64,000 bases of DNA from Volvox africanus (GCA_030268105.1 BSDZ01000008.1:5618501-5682500); one strand, 5' to 3'. Counted from the first letter of the stretch, positions 19,365-31,518 are shown. Made by a program: numbers and translations. Notes: generated from the letters alone by a model not told the origin.

Positions 19365-20140
19365 GTGCGGGGAACTTCGTTACTAGGTGTTGAAGAAAAG
19401 AATTCCTTGGGATGATGACCCAAGGTTAGCGATACCATAGAGGCGCGCTTGCCGTCGCGGTGATGAGACTGGCCAAGTCCCTTAATATCGGAAGCACCCG
19501 GAGGCGTCACGCGCTCCTACTGTCGCGGTGTAGATGCTGTCCGAAGAAAGAAGCGGAATGTGTAGATCTGCAGCTCCACACAAACGCCTGAAGCCCGAGC
19601 CCGTTCACGTGAGGACACGATGGCTTGGCTTCGCCTGGTAGTGGGTGTATGTGAGGCTGGCGCAGCAGTGTGCTAGCTGTAGCTCGGGCAACTACACTAG
19701 ACACTGGCCTCACAGCCCGGCCCTGAGGCGAGACTGCACTACCTGTTCCTAGCTCTGTCGGTGAAGGGGCGTCGCGCCGCGCAGTCACCTACTCCTCCAA
19801 GCTCTGTCGCGGAGTTCTATTGGCAGCTAAGCAGGGTGATCAGTCCTGATAGTGCCTTTATTAGGCTGATCTATTGGCGGCCTGGGCAGATGTGCGGAAT
19901 GTGAACTACTGTAAGAGTCTGTATATATTATTGTTACAATGGCTCAATTCCGAACAGTCTATATTGTGACCAGGCAAAGCGCTTCCAACGGGAAGTCTTC
20001 GCCTTAGGTAACAGCAAGAGATCACTGAAACGTACGGCTCTTGGATCCAGCAACGACCAACTGTCATTCACACGAATCAGCAGCTGTCGGAACTGTCGTT
20101 TCCTAACTGCTCTTTTACCAGAATTGTCATGCCGTCAACG
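19365..20140 (-). other. Presumed 5' leader and possible LTR of element C
   Basis: This 775-bp stretch has no convincing gene. On the minus strand TGGTATCGCTAACC (19424-19437) begins like the plant initiator-Met tRNA primer binding site TGGTATC. If so, the 5' LTR lies to its right, between about 19440 and 20140. A typical TG...CA pair and a second LTR copy were not found, so the limits are open. Confidence 0.35.
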
Positions 20141-20159
20141 GTGCATGACATCCCATTCG

Positions 20160-21687
20160 TGAGGCCGACCGTCGTTTCTTTGTGTTTCATTTCTGCGGTG
20201 TGTTGTACCAGGTGAACACACTACCAATGGGCTGGCTCAACAGCCCTTATTGGTTTTCCAAGATCATGCGCAACGTCGTGCGTTTCTGGCGTGATCCCCT
20301 GGCCTCGGTTGGTGGTGGGCGTCCTCACCTGAAACCCCCCCTTCCCCCACACCAGTTTTATCCCCCGGCGCGGTGTGGTCGGCCCGCCCGGTTGGGTGTG
20401 CGTGTCTTGCCGTACCTTGATGATTTCCTGCTTGTTTTTGCTTCCGAGCAACAAGCCCGTGTTGGAGCCCAGTGGGTCAAGGAGAGCATTGAATTCTTGG
20501 GCCTATCTTGCCATCCCACGAAGTGCCAGTGGACACCGTCTTAGTCCGTTTACCATTTAGGTATCACCGTTAATACGGCGGATGGTTTGTTCGAGGTGCC
20601 CCAGGAGAAGTTGGCCAAGTTGCGCCGGCTGGCGATTGGACTGCGCATTACAGCCAAGAAGAATCGCCGCCTGGTTCAGAAGCGAGAGCTGGCTAAGTTG
20701 TGTGGTTTCGCTCAGAGTGTGAAGCTGGCCCTCACCCCCGCCCCCCTTTTCCTGCGCAACTTCTATGATGACCTCAAGCAGCCGGTGGGCTGGTCTGGCA
20801 GGGTGCGCCTGTCTCGGGGTTCTATGCGGGATCTTGATTGGTGGACGGCGGTGCCTACCCGACACTGTTCTGCGGCCATTCACTTAGGCCCCGCGGCTGT
20901 TGAGCTGTCTGTGGATGCATCCCGTCACTTGTGGGGCGCCGTGCTGCATGGTCGCACGGCGCGTGGTTACTGGTCGAGTGCTGAGGTGCCTGCGCACATC
21001 AATTGGAAGGAGCTGCGTGCCGTACGTTATGCATTGGAGTCCTTTTTGCCTTACGTGCAGCAGCGAGTCGTTTTGATTCGGGAGGATAACATGTGTACGC
21101 AGGCCGTTATAGGCCGCCTTTCTTCTCGGTCGCCCGCTATGCATGCTGAGCTCCAGTGCTTGTGGGATTTTCTTCAGAAGCACGGCATCATCTTGCAAGT
21201 CGAGCGTGTCGATAGTGCAGCTAATCAGGCGGATGTGGCTTCCCGTTGGGTTGATCGGGGTGACTACCGACTCCACCCTCTTTATTTTCGTTTGCTAGAG
21301 CGCCGGTTTGGTCCGTTCGATGTGGATCTGTTCGCCACGCACCTCAACACGCATGTGCCGCGCTTCTTTTCGCTTTTTCATTGCCCTGGCTCGGCCGGGG
21401 TCAACGCCTTGCTGCAGCCCTGGGTTGGGTCCAATGCTTACGGCTGCCCGCCCTTGGACACGGACTTCTTGTTGGCCGTGGTGCAGAAGGTCCGGGAGGA
21501 GCAAGCGTGCGTCACGTTGGTGCCCTATTGGACGGCACAATCATGGTGGCAGCTGCTGATGGAGCTACCGGTGGATCTGGTCTTCCTGCCTTCCAATACG
21601 GAGCTGTTCGCTCCGGGTGAGGGCGGGTCGAGCCGCAACCTACCCCCCCCTCAGTGGCAGGTGGTGGCAGTACGAGTGCAATGGTAG
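20160..21687 (+). CDS. DIRS-type reverse transcriptase and RNase H
   Basis: Starting inside the palm: EADRRFFVFHFCGVLYQVNT, LPMGWLNSPYWFSK, then VRVLPYLDDFLLVFA (catalytic YLDD). TAG at 20542-20544 interrupts the frame after QWTPS; it resumes unchanged with SVYHLGITVNTADG. The RNase H-like domain follows: VELSVDASRHLWGAVL, INWKELRAVRYALE, VVLIREDNMCTQAV and QADVASRW. The C-terminal FDVDLFATHLNTHVPRFFS motif is characteristic of DIRS Pol proteins. The first half of RT is missing. Confidence 0.88.
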
Positions 21688-22790
21688 ATTGGGCACTCAT
21701 GCGCGGCGCACGCGGAGCTGCTACCCCCGTGCCTCGCTATGCGTTGGACACGCGTTTGGCGACTGCCCCCCCGTTGGTCACCGGGTTACTAGTCGAACAT
21801 CTGCAAGCCGCGGCTCCTGGTCGGGATCACTCCTCGCGCCTGGAGCAGATCGCCACAGTCATCATGGCGCGTATCGGTACCAAGACTTGGCAGTCTTATG
21901 CCTCTCATTTTTCAGCGTTTGTGCGTTTTTGTATCGGGAGGGTATGGACTTCTTGCCTGCCTCCCGCTACATGGGGTTGTTATGGGCGCAATTCCTGGCT
22001 GCCCGGGGGACTGTCCAGGCGCGCACCGCGCAACCTTATTTTAGCGCAGTTAACACAGTGCATGATTTATTAGGCTTTCAAAAGCCGTGTGACGGAGACA
22101 ACGTACTTTTGTCGGCGTTTCGCAGGGGTTGGGAGCGCCTACAGGTCTCGCTAACCCCGCCCTCCGCCCTGGTCCTCGCCTTCAGTGCCATAGACGCGTG
22201 GTCCTTATATGAGCGACTCCCGTCGGTGCCAGTCGCGTCCGACCTGTTTATCCCTCTCCTGTTTGTCGTACTTAGTTTTTGTCTGTTTCTCCGGCCGGAC
22301 TCCCTACTGTCCGTCGTTTGGGCGCGTGTGTCTGTTGTTGATGGCGAGTCGACCTTCCAGTACAAGCCCCTGCACTGGAAAGCCCGCTTAGTCGCGCCTG
22401 AGTTGGCCCCGGTATTGCAGTTTCCGTTGGGCAATCTACCGCACCTACGGGTGGCCCTTTCCCAGTTATTTGCGCGGGATACGTCGCGTCTCTGGCCGGT
22501 GCGCCAGACAACGCAAGGGGCGGAGCGTTGGTTTGGTCGTGTTTTGTCGCAGTGCGGTTTGGAGCGGCTTCGGCCCGTACATACCCTGTACAGTCTGCGT
22601 CGCGGCGGTGCTTCGCGGGGGTGCCCCTGGATATTATCGAAGCCTTCGGCGTCTGGGCCGCAGGTTCCTCAGCGTTGCGGGAGCACTACCTCGACTTGGG
22701 GGTTCGTGGCTGCCCTTATGCGTTCGCGTTTTAGCCCTCTCGCGGCCCGGCGCGTCGCGCCAGTGGCGGGACAGTTTTTCAACCGCTGAG
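21654..22790 (+). pseudogene. DIRS-type tyrosine recombinase, frameshifted
   Basis: The N-terminal SAM-like part reads SRLEQIATVIMARIGTKTWQ in one frame up to about 21945, then continues in another (FLPASRYMGLLWAQFLAARG). The catalytic part shows CLFLRPDSLLSVVW (first Arg) and HTLYSLRRGGAS (H-x-x-R box). The Tyr segment SSALREHYLDL near 22670-22710 is in yet another frame, so at least two frameshifts have occurred. It would integrate circular DNA copies in place of a DDE integrase. Confidence 0.82.
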
Positions 22791-22808
22791 AGGGGGTTTC
22801 TCTTCCTT

Positions 22809-22834
22809 TGGCAAAGTCTCGTAGCAGGAGCTAA
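22809..22834 (+). repeat. Short direct repeat of the DIRS element, copy 1
   Basis: TGGCAAAGTCTCGTAGCAGGAGCTAA recurs at 23117-23142 with one C-to-T difference. See the element entry. Confidence 0.85.
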
Positions 22835-23116
22835 TGCGGGCTATGCGTAGCTTAAGCCGGGTTAGCTGCGGTACAGGACCTTACGTCCGATGAGTGGTAC
22901 GACTCGAGGAGGGCGATCCGTGTCCTCAGGTTCGCTATAAATAGCACTCGCTAGCTTTATTACTTATCTTGTTTTTGTTGTTCAGCTCGCGCCCTGCCCT
23001 CCCACCCTGGTAGTCGCGTCACCCGCCTGTCGCTCTGCTACGTTATTTCTTTCCTTTGGTTCGGAACGACCTTTCTTTGGTCAGGCCGTTAGAGCACAGC
23101 CAATCTGTAACAGAAA

Positions 23117-23142
23117 TGGCAAAGTCTTGTAGCAGGAGCTAA
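23117..23142 (+). repeat. Short direct repeat of the DIRS element, copy 2
   Basis: Second copy of the 26-mer at 22809, with T in place of C at its eleventh base. It marks the probable right end of the retroelement cluster. Confidence 0.8.
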
Positions 23143-23261
23143 CATACTGGAATAGAATTTTCGGAACTGTACGATCTTTCCCGTTGATAGGAGCAATGCC
23201 CCCAAAAGTGGAGCAGTCACATGATTGATGAAATATATTTTTTTATTACTGTCAGATTGCG
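23143..23261 (+). promoter_or_regulatory. Short upstream region of gene P
   Basis: Only about 120 bp separate the DIRS end from the first Met of gene P. An A/T run lies at 23229-23246. No clear TATA box or known element is seen. The native promoter may have been displaced or supplied by the retroelement. Confidence 0.3.
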
Positions 23262-26200
23262 ATGACTTTCAAAATATGGAGCCGCACTGGGAGCATGCAT
23301 GCTCTTCTAGTGATATTCCTATTTTGGGGTGCGGCGGCCACCCGTATTTCAAACAACTTGCGTGCTTCCGCTCAGTCTATAAAGGATGATCTTAACCAGC
23401 CATCGATTCTTGATTTGGAAAACGAAGATCAAGCTCTAGACGGCGTTTCAGCTAGTAGGCAACGTTCCGGTTTCAATCCTAAAGTTCAATTTAATGATGC
23501 TGGAGAGGATGACGAGGACGACGACATGGATGATAAGAGGTGCGATTTGCTGTCGCAACTGCCACAGCTGTCGGCTTTGACGCGTCACGGAATGCTGTCG
23601 TCAACAGACGCGCAGCTTTCATGTTCAATGGAGCGGAATAGTCTGAGCAAATCCAATGTTCTCAAGTGCCGACTCAGAGAAACTAGAGGTTTATCGACAT
23701 AATATCCGCTAATTTCCATTTGTGCGGGCGTATGGACTCGCTCGCACGTGCTTCCCAGTCTGGAGGTGATGCTTGCTCGGGCCTTACCGTTATTTATATA
23801 TGTTTAGATACCATACTAAATCATTTTACTAAACATTCATCCATTAATGTTCGTGCGCAGGTTACGCGCAACTCGCCCTGCCAGTGCATATCCACACCGA
23901 TATCTGCCGGTGTATATACTGCCGGTGCATATCCAAACCGATGACAGCAGCTGCTGTTAAGCAACCCCCTTATTTTCACACGAGCTTACAGTCACATCTG
24001 TCACTGTGCCTGCGCCCCTCCTGTACTTCCCCGACCTGCCGGCCGCAGTTTCCTTCTGCTGGGCGCATCCTCGGACATCGGGAAGGGTGGCAGCGACGAC
24101 AATGGCAAGGATTTCTGCCTCAAGAACAAGTACCGCAAGTGGGTACAATATATATGTCGGGGTTCACATATCTTGTGCTTCTTGCAGTGCTAAGGTAGGA
24201 GGGTAGGTAGGAAGATGTAGGTTTTCTGCTAAATTTCGCTGCGGTCTTTGTCCCTAGCAAGGTGATAGATAGCTACGAGTCGGTCGAAAGGAACGACCGA
24301 CGCAGATGCGACAAAGAACTGCCTACCAAATACCCATCGTCCTCACCAATTCAATGACGCGTATGTGCGCAACTGCCACCCTAAGTAACACCAAAGACAC
24401 GCTGCCGCCTCCATATCTCCATTGCTCCAGCAGCTACTGCAGAACCACAACGAACCGTTCGTACCTCGAGTGTAGCAGATAACCGTAGATTTCCCCGATC
24501 GCTACACTCAGAACACTGACCAGTTACCTCGGGACTTTACGAGATGGGATTCATTAAATCATTTGTGATTGCTCTCTGACTTGCATTCACACCTGCCTAC
24601 CCATTTATACCCCCATCTCTTGATCACTAACTGCGTAGCTTCTCATTGATGTGGCATATGGAGAGATGACCGAGACGGAATCCGAACGAATTGTGCCGTA
24701 CTGTGTCATTACCGTCATCCTGATCAAAAAGCATCGTCTGGTATGTCACCAGGTGACCCCAGCCGCATATGTTTAAATTGCACCGGGATGATGATGGGTG
24801 TTCTGGGGTCATGTATCGTACGTATCGTACGTATACCTGCTATCGGCGCCGGCAAAGCGACACCTCCCCCCTCGGTCGCCTGCGTGTCTACCATTAGGCG
24901 GACCTTCAAGGTTGTGAAGGAAATGCCCTTTGTCGGCCTTTTCCCGGAGCTAAAGGTATGTGGTTAGTTTGGTAGTTAACATGTATGCATGCGTGCATGA
25001 CAACACACACATGGAATCGAACCTAGGTAATTTTGCGATGAGCGATACATGCATAGGAAGGAGAATGAGAAGGACGGAAGAAGTAAACTCGTGGGGGTGA
25101 GGGTGAGGGTGAGGGCGAGGGCGAGGAAGGGGGGACGCTTTTCCACCTAGCATGATACCTCGCCATCTTGCTGTGCAGCAGTGCAATTAGCCACTCCAGG
25201 CATACTCGGTCTTCGCTCGGTTGGTCTTCGCTCGTTAATCTCCCCTGGCCCCTGGCACTCACACTGATGGCTTCGTAACTCTGTCGCCAGCTAGCCTTGC
25301 ATCTCCCTCCCCGTTATCACAACCAGAGAACCCGGCGCTTTGAGGGCAGCGGAATCACGTTCGCGAACGGTTCTTACTGGGTGGTGTTCGACAGCTTGAG
25401 GTACGCAGACGGTCATTGTGACGCCATCAGACGCGCTCGTGATACCGGCTGAAACCCCAATTGAAAACGTATGCAGCGAAGGACGGACGGACAAACGGAC
25501 AAACGGACGGGCAGAGGCATCACGATAGCTACGCATCTATTTTTGGATGACATAGACACAGCCTAGTTTTGTTCCTGTACATAATAAACACAGCCGATGT
25601 GGACGCCCACGATATCCGCTGCGGTATATGTTTACTTTCTGTATGGCGTTCACAACGTGCCAAACGCATTATTTATTTTTAGGCTTTGAATTGATCAAGT
25701 CTGTTAGCTGAGCAGGCGGGACCGCCCGTCCGACTGCAGGTCCTTGGGTCAAGTGGACCTGCGTTTCAGTTTCCGTGGCCCGCTCAACAAGCTCGTGGGT
25801 CCTGTGGGGGAGGAAAGCCAGTTTGAGGTGCGGGGCGTTTGGTGTGTGCTACGCAGCTGCGGGGTAGGCAGGGATGGCGGCGGATGGAGGGGAGCAACGT
25901 GAAGAGTGTTAATGGGTCCCTTGCTGCAAACTGCTTTCATTTGAGGCGCGTCGCTTCACCGGTTGATGGTGCGGAGAATGTAACTTGAGCTATAAGATTG
26001 GGACTACTAAGCAAGTGGCATTATCATGGGTAGAAGGGGCGTTGAGCGGGCTTCGGAGCGCGGCAGCGCACGGTCTGGGTGATACTGATACCAGCTTAGT
26101 GAGGCCACGATGGGATAGGATATGACGCGGCAGTTCTAGTAGGCACAAATGCAAATGCATTTAGTAAGAGGACGGTGGGCTCCCGAGGTGCCCATTCTGA

Positions 26201-29200
26201 AAGGCGGGAATTCACGCAGCTATTTATCCGCTCAGTCAGCCGCGCTTGCACGCATCTCCACCCATCCGCGCACCTGCCTACCAACCGGCAGAATCCCTGC
26301 CCATCAGCATGCAACGCCTCTACCTAGCAATTCATGGAAAGAGAATATTGCTGCTAGACTGCAATGAGTGCAAGGGAGGCAAGAAAGTAGATGCCATTTC
26401 TAAGATGCATCGGACGTCAGGTGGATCCACGTGGTCGCGGATTCCCAGCGGGCGGTCACGTGCATGATGTCCCCTCTTGCTGCATTTCTTTTGTCCCAAG
26501 GGTATTTCGTACGACAACGTCACCGACACGTTTTTTGTACTCCGTGAGTCCATGGAGCACGAGGAGCACGGACTGGTGCCGCTGACTGAGGAACTTCGGC
26601 TAACTGAGAGCGGCAATAGTTACGAGGTACGGTTGGATGGACAGGTAGATGTGAGATTTTTTCAGCACCGCATTCGGATTGGCCTCCGTACACAGCTGTT
26701 AAAAAAATCGCGGTTTACTTAGCTCTAAAGATGCAAATCCCAAACCCTAAAACCCTAAAACCCAGTGGGACTTCAAATTCACAAGCTAACCCAATCATGA
26801 CACGGTCCCCGTCTTCCGTCGCCTCGCCTTCCTACGCCACTAATATGTTGTAAACTAATTTGTACGTCTGTTTGCAACCCCACGTCCCACGTTCCCAGGT
26901 TCTGGAGCGCTGCATTGTGCCGTTCGCGCTTCAGGACGTCAACAAGGGCTTCGAGTCACTGGTGGTGTTCTGGAGGGACGGGAAGAGGCACATGCTGGGG
27001 CTCTGCGAGAGTGAGCAGTCACGTGGTTGGTTGGGTGGGATATAGCGCACGCAGGATGAGCACTCGTGGATGGGATGGACATCCTAAAGATGATATGGTT
27101 ACGTCAGCCTTTCCATCCAGGACTACGTGTATATTTTATTTTTATTTTTCCCGCATATTGGCCCCGCATACGAGGGTTATCCTGTCCCACTCACGACGTT
27201 TCCATTATGAGCGTCTAGCTTTTGATTATCTTCTTTGACTGAGGCGGCTATTCGCCTCAGCATGAGATGGGTCTGTTTGGGGTTTGGAGTCCCACGGCGT
27301 TCTTTATAAGCGATTTTGAAGCCATCGCATTGCTGATAGAAGTCAGAAAACGTTGCTAATGTATGCTGAGGCAATTCAAATCATATCTAGCTCAGTTCAG
27401 CCATGATCTAAATCATCGTTTCAGGACAGAACCTGATGGCCGACGTCTGAGCCGCGAGCCCCCTATTAATATCCGCCAAACCGTTGAGGCCCGATCGATT
27501 GGAAGATGTCCAGAATCCTGGTCGTACCGGATGTTAGCCGTAGATACCTCGTCAGGATACTTCAGACCTCTAGCACTAATGAAGCAGGGCCACGCAGCAT
27601 GCGTACGTGACATATACATATATACATCTTGTCATCTCTGTGTCGGCTTGCCTGCGGACCTCGACCCTGAACAACACAAAACGAGCCTCCATCTTGTGGA
27701 CCCCGTCCAGGCAACTTCTGTAAGACCGTCCTGGGCCCTGATCCTCCGGGGCTCCAGGTGCGTGGGTGGTGCGATGGCTGGGGTCCTGGTTAGGCTGGGT
27801 GGTGCACTGAGAGGCGCATAGCTAGCAGGGGCCCTGGTTTGGGTAAAAAGCAGACGGGTTGTGTGCCAGCAGACAAGATGGCTGGCTCATCGGGGGCCGG
27901 CGGGTAAGTGTGTAGTAAGGGTGTCTGGAAGCAGGTCTGCACATTGGAAACGTACGTCGCTTTCATTCGGAAGCACTATATTGGTCGCAATATCTTATCC
28001 CTTTACTATATATATGAAATTAATAAATATTATTATATTTATAACATATTTTTTATTTATGCAAGACTATATTTAATGTATAAATTTAGTCTTATATATT
28101 AATCTAATAACCTGATCGTCCCTGCTTTGTGCTGCCTGGTGTAATGCGCTGATGATAAGGGATTTGTATAGCAATCATTGCGTGCTTTGCTGCTGATATA
28201 CGGTTTCTTTTTTTGCCCTATAATGTTTACTAATTTCTCTGCTGACGTCTTTTTGCTGCGTGACCTGGTCTCAGCGTGGAAATGGGCGGCTGGTGTGGGC
28301 CACCTATCATGCACCCGAGGATGAGTTTGACGAATGCAGGTGCGCACTGCAGGTGCTAGAATGGGTTAATTGTCATATCATGCCATGTCATGCGTTGATT
28401 GATTGCGCTAACGTACTGCACGGCGCATCAGTCACCAGAAGTCGGGCTGTAGAGCACATTCACATATATACAAGCACTTGTTAACAGCCACCTTGAGACG
28501 TACGGTAAAGCGTACGGTAGTATTTCCAATACAGCCACGTATTGGAAATACTATCGTCGGCCCCGTCTCATGTGTTACATGCGTGCATACACCTATCGAC
28601 GGCGGGCGGGTTGAGCGGATAAGGGCTCCGACTCACCTGCTCGGTTCCCCCTCGGCTTCTAATCATTGTTAGGTGGGATGTGCAAAAGGTCATTCATCTG
28701 CCCTCGGATGCGTATCTGCTGGATTACTCGGGTAAGTCGCGTGGGTTAGGAAGGCAAGGGAAGGCAAGGGTCCTGAATGGTCAAACCTTCCCTCTCCTTC
28801 CCAATGCAAGAATCATTACTTGATGGAAAGTATTGGGGTTGGGACTGAAATAGCATGTATGACCCAGCAGCACATTTGGGGTTAGTAAGCAGAAATTCTA
28901 GGGTTTAGTACTACCGAGCAGGTCCTACTGAGTCGTACATGATTATTACCAGTTTAGTACTACCTAACGAGTCGTATGCTTTTATTTAGTTACACCTGAA
29001 GTGAGTGGGATGGATTTGCGTTCTTGCTTGGCAAGCTTGTGTATGTCTGTCATCACGGTAAGTAGATAGATAGATAGGCGTGTCTAGCTAGCTAAGGAAT
29101 CTCCCCCCCCTTCTGCGTATTATTACCTGCATATGCTGCGAATACCGACAGCCATTTCGTTTCGCGGCGAGTTCGGTACCGATGTGGCGGTGGTCAGCCA

Positions 29201-31518
29201 GGAGGATGCGGCAGTATGGGTGGGCGTGTTCGACTGGAAGGTAGGGAGCGAGGCGGGGACAGCGGGGCGGGCGCCGGTATGTATCTTCATATATATCGTC
29301 ATTCTCACCATCACGCGTGGGACGAGTATTGACCAATGCCGGAACGGGGTGGCGCTGCAGAACGAATGATTGATGTCACAAGCGAGAAAAATGGCTCCTT
29401 CCTAAGACGGGGCGTGTGTGTGTGTACATATATAATACAATATAATATAATTATATATGTAATTGTACACATATATACATATAATTGACCTGCGAGCTGA
29501 CCAGTAGCGGGGTTGACGCCTTAGTTGATTCGGCAGATTCCGCTGGATGCTGGTGGTGGGTGCTGAACCTGGGAAAACCACTGATTTCGGAGAAGTCGGC
29601 ATGGGAGACTGGATGAGGGTGCCCCGAAACACCGGGGAAGGTAGGGACTGCCAGGTTAGTGGCCACGGGTGATGTACCCCCCAATCCTACACACATATAA
29701 TTATGTGTATAATTATGCGTATATGTATACATGTATTTATTATGTGTATGGCCGGCGGGTGGCGGATATGGTGAAGATCACGAATTCCGCTTGATGCATG
29801 ACTTGCGTACCTCCGACCGTACCTGTTGGTATGGGATACAGCAACGTACACAAATAAATGCAGATGTCTTAAAAAGACACTTCGAAGGTGAACAGCCTCT
29901 GAAGGGTTACGTCGTCATTCGACGTATTCCTTATGTAAATTTCTAGTTGCTTGAATTATATTCCCACATCCCGATAATATTATTAATCATAATATTTTAA
30001 TCAACTAGTATGAAATTCTTAGTAGTACGACGTCCAGTAGATACGCACTCTTTTATTTATCTGCTTTTTGGTATCGATACAGGAGATGGAGTTCGTGACG
30101 AGCAACACCGATGGCACCCGCATGGACCGCATCTATCACTTTCCACGCACCTCCGAGTGCAGGAAGGTGAGTTTGTGCCTGATACTGCATTGGCAATTGG
30201 TTGGTCGAGGGAACTGCGTACACACGCACATGCACTGGAGTGGCTCTCAACATTCACAAGTACTGACATACATGTAGCATCCCAGAGGTGTCTATGGGTA
30301 GCATCAATCCAGCAGGGTGGACCGTGTCTGTCTGGACATCTTCCGATCGGGCGGGCCTTTGCTGCACAGGCGGATATGAGAGAGATACAAGCATACATAC
30401 ATAGAAGGTTACAAAGGGGTTGCTGAGGGGCGGGGGTCAACATCAGGTCGTAAAAGGCCCTGGGTTCAATTTGCATTCTTCACGTTCAGATAGTCCCTCG
30501 CCCAGCACGGACGGTCCGGCGCAGAGAAGATACACACAGCCTTGTATCCATCTACAGGATGTACCAGATAGAGCGAAATACCAGATAGAACGAAAGGCGG
30601 TGGTGGTATCATATTACGATCTTAGCCTTTCCGGAAAGGCAGCCAGTGGGCACGTGGGTGCGTGGCGGCCCAACTACCCATCCAGTCATACACACATGCA
30701 TGCACGTTTGGTGTAACCATGTCAAGGCTTTATCGATGATTTACGAACTAACCCATAGTTATCAGCAGCAACTAGATAGGTTCATATACTTGGCGATGCG
30801 GGTTGGCCTTGACCTAAACGCATGTGTACATCAGTCCATACAGGTAGATGATTTGTGATGTTGTTGCTTGTGGCTCGAAACGATGCAAGTACTTACATGC
30901 AGTATCATGATAATGATGAAGGTGCATGTTTATCTGTCAGATGCATATTCATCTGTCGTTTATAACTCTCTAGTAGTCGCTTGCTTAATTAGGGCATACT
31001 TGATAAAAGAGTACGTGTTGTTTGTTTTCTCACACTTGCACACATGTGTTTGGGCCTCATCAGCAATACTGTAATGTCGAGGGTGTCGCATGGATCGATG
31101 GAGAGCGGCTGGTTGTTACCAGTGACAAGTCCAAGGGAACACAGGATTTCAGGTAAGATCGAACCAACCAGTCGCAACAATTTTTATGCTTTTACAAATA
31201 TTCTTGCCAGCATTATGAAAATAAGTACGTAGGGCCGGCTGTAGATAAAAGAACCTCGCTCCCCGAGGTTCGTTGCTTGTTGAATGTAAAAAAGGTCAAT
31301 TGTCGTTCTTTGCATCTTGTCTTAACATGCTTTAACCCAGGTTGCTCTGTTAACTGCTGAGGTGGGACATAATAAACAGGTTAAGTAGTTGGTATGTTAT
31401 GGAAACCTATTTCGCATGCATGGCACACGCACCTTACCGCTGATTGTTTTCCATTCATGCCGTATGTATCAGGTGCATGGAGAAGGATCAATCCCTCCAC
31501 ATTATGGCATTGCCCTAG
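23262..31518 (+). CDS. Gene P: probable secreted protein of an uncharacterised beta-propeller-like family, 14 exons
   Basis: Exons: 23262-23539, 24049-24138, 24898-24955, 25327-25400, 25740-25827, 26501-26626, 26899-27010, 27711-27757, 28275-28339, 28673-28731, 29152-29240, 30083-30166, 31064-31152, 31473-31518. All introns are GT-AG, the phases agree at every junction and the sum (1,305 nt) is one open frame of 434 codons ending in TAG. The N-terminus has a hydrophobic signal-like stretch (HALLVIFLFWGAAATR; the Met at 23295 is an alternative start), then an acidic linker. Conserved-looking blocks are GEESQFEGISYD across an exon join, VVFWRDGKRHMLGLCE, RGNGRLVWATYH, VAVVSQEDAAVWVG, YCNVEGVAWIDGERLVVTSDK and the C-terminal CMEKDQSLHIMALP. 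From memory these match an unnamed secreted family in algae, oomycetes and fungi with repeated strands. No catalytic motif is seen. The first exon is the least certain. Confidence 0.82.
25013..25140 (+). repeat. Dispersed repeat R2, copy 1 (gene P intron)
   Basis: Contains GATGAGCGATACATG (25038-25052), AAGGAGAATGAGAAGGACGG and AAGTAA, then GGGTGA/GGGCGA hexamers. The same order occurs at 63318-63500. A box B-like GGAATCGAACC lies just before it. Confidence 0.75.
26745..26763 (-). repeat. Interstitial telomere-type repeat in intron 6 of gene P
   Basis: CCCTAAAACCCTAAAACCC, that is TTTTAGGG units on the minus strand, the Chlamydomonas telomere sequence. Confidence 0.85.
28518..28553. other. 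Perfect 15-bp inverted repeat with 6-nt loop
   Basis: TAGTATTTCCAATAC (28518-28532), loop AGCCAC, then the exact reverse complement (28539-28553). It lies in the intron between exons 9 and 10 of gene P and could fold as a hairpin in the transcript. Confidence 0.85.
29489..29690 (-). repeat. Dispersed repeat R1, copy in gene P intron
   Basis: The reverse complement of this segment aligns along most of its length with 61695-61925: ACCCGTGGCCACT, ACCTGGCAGT, TTTCGGGGCACCCTCATCC, TCAGCACCCACCACCAGCAT and GGAATCTGCC occur in the same order. It is bounded by A/T-rich ATATA tracts. It is likely a small non-autonomous transposon. Confidence 0.8.

Larger units (their letters stand above)
2405..19440 (-). 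mobile_element. Element C: large Ty3/gypsy-like retrotransposon with methyltransferase-like and PHD modules, interrupted by element B
   Basis: Read on the minus strand the order is Gag (19364-15770), aspartic protease, RT, RNase H, a long insert with a C5-methyltransferase-like fold, integrase with H2C2 zinc site and DDE core, and a C-terminal PHD finger. Element B (6912-14383) splits the RT. The coding parts carry single in-frame stops (TGA 18459-18461, TAG 6889-6891, TAG 3607-3609) and three register changes (gag to protease, protease to RT, integrase tail to PHD). It is therefore probably inactive, although the domains are well preserved. LTRs were not identified. A TGGTATC motif on the minus strand at 19431-19437 could be the primer binding site. 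Confidence 0.8.
20150..23142 (+). mobile_element. DIRS/PAT-type (TOC-like) retroelement, decayed
   Basis: RT with YLDD, an RNase H-like region and a tyrosine recombinase occur in that order without integrase or LTRs, which defines the DIRS superfamily. A 26-bp direct repeat (22809-22834 and 23117-23142) frames about 280 bp after the recombinase, resembling the split direct repeats of PAT-type elements. One TAG and several frame changes show decay. The 5' part is cut off next to element C. Confidence 0.85.

Noticed and set aside
3607..20544. TAG recoded as glutamine in this organism
   Set aside because: Several retroelement frames continue across TAG, but genes P and M both end naturally at TAG and the elements also contain TGA, so decay explains the pattern better.
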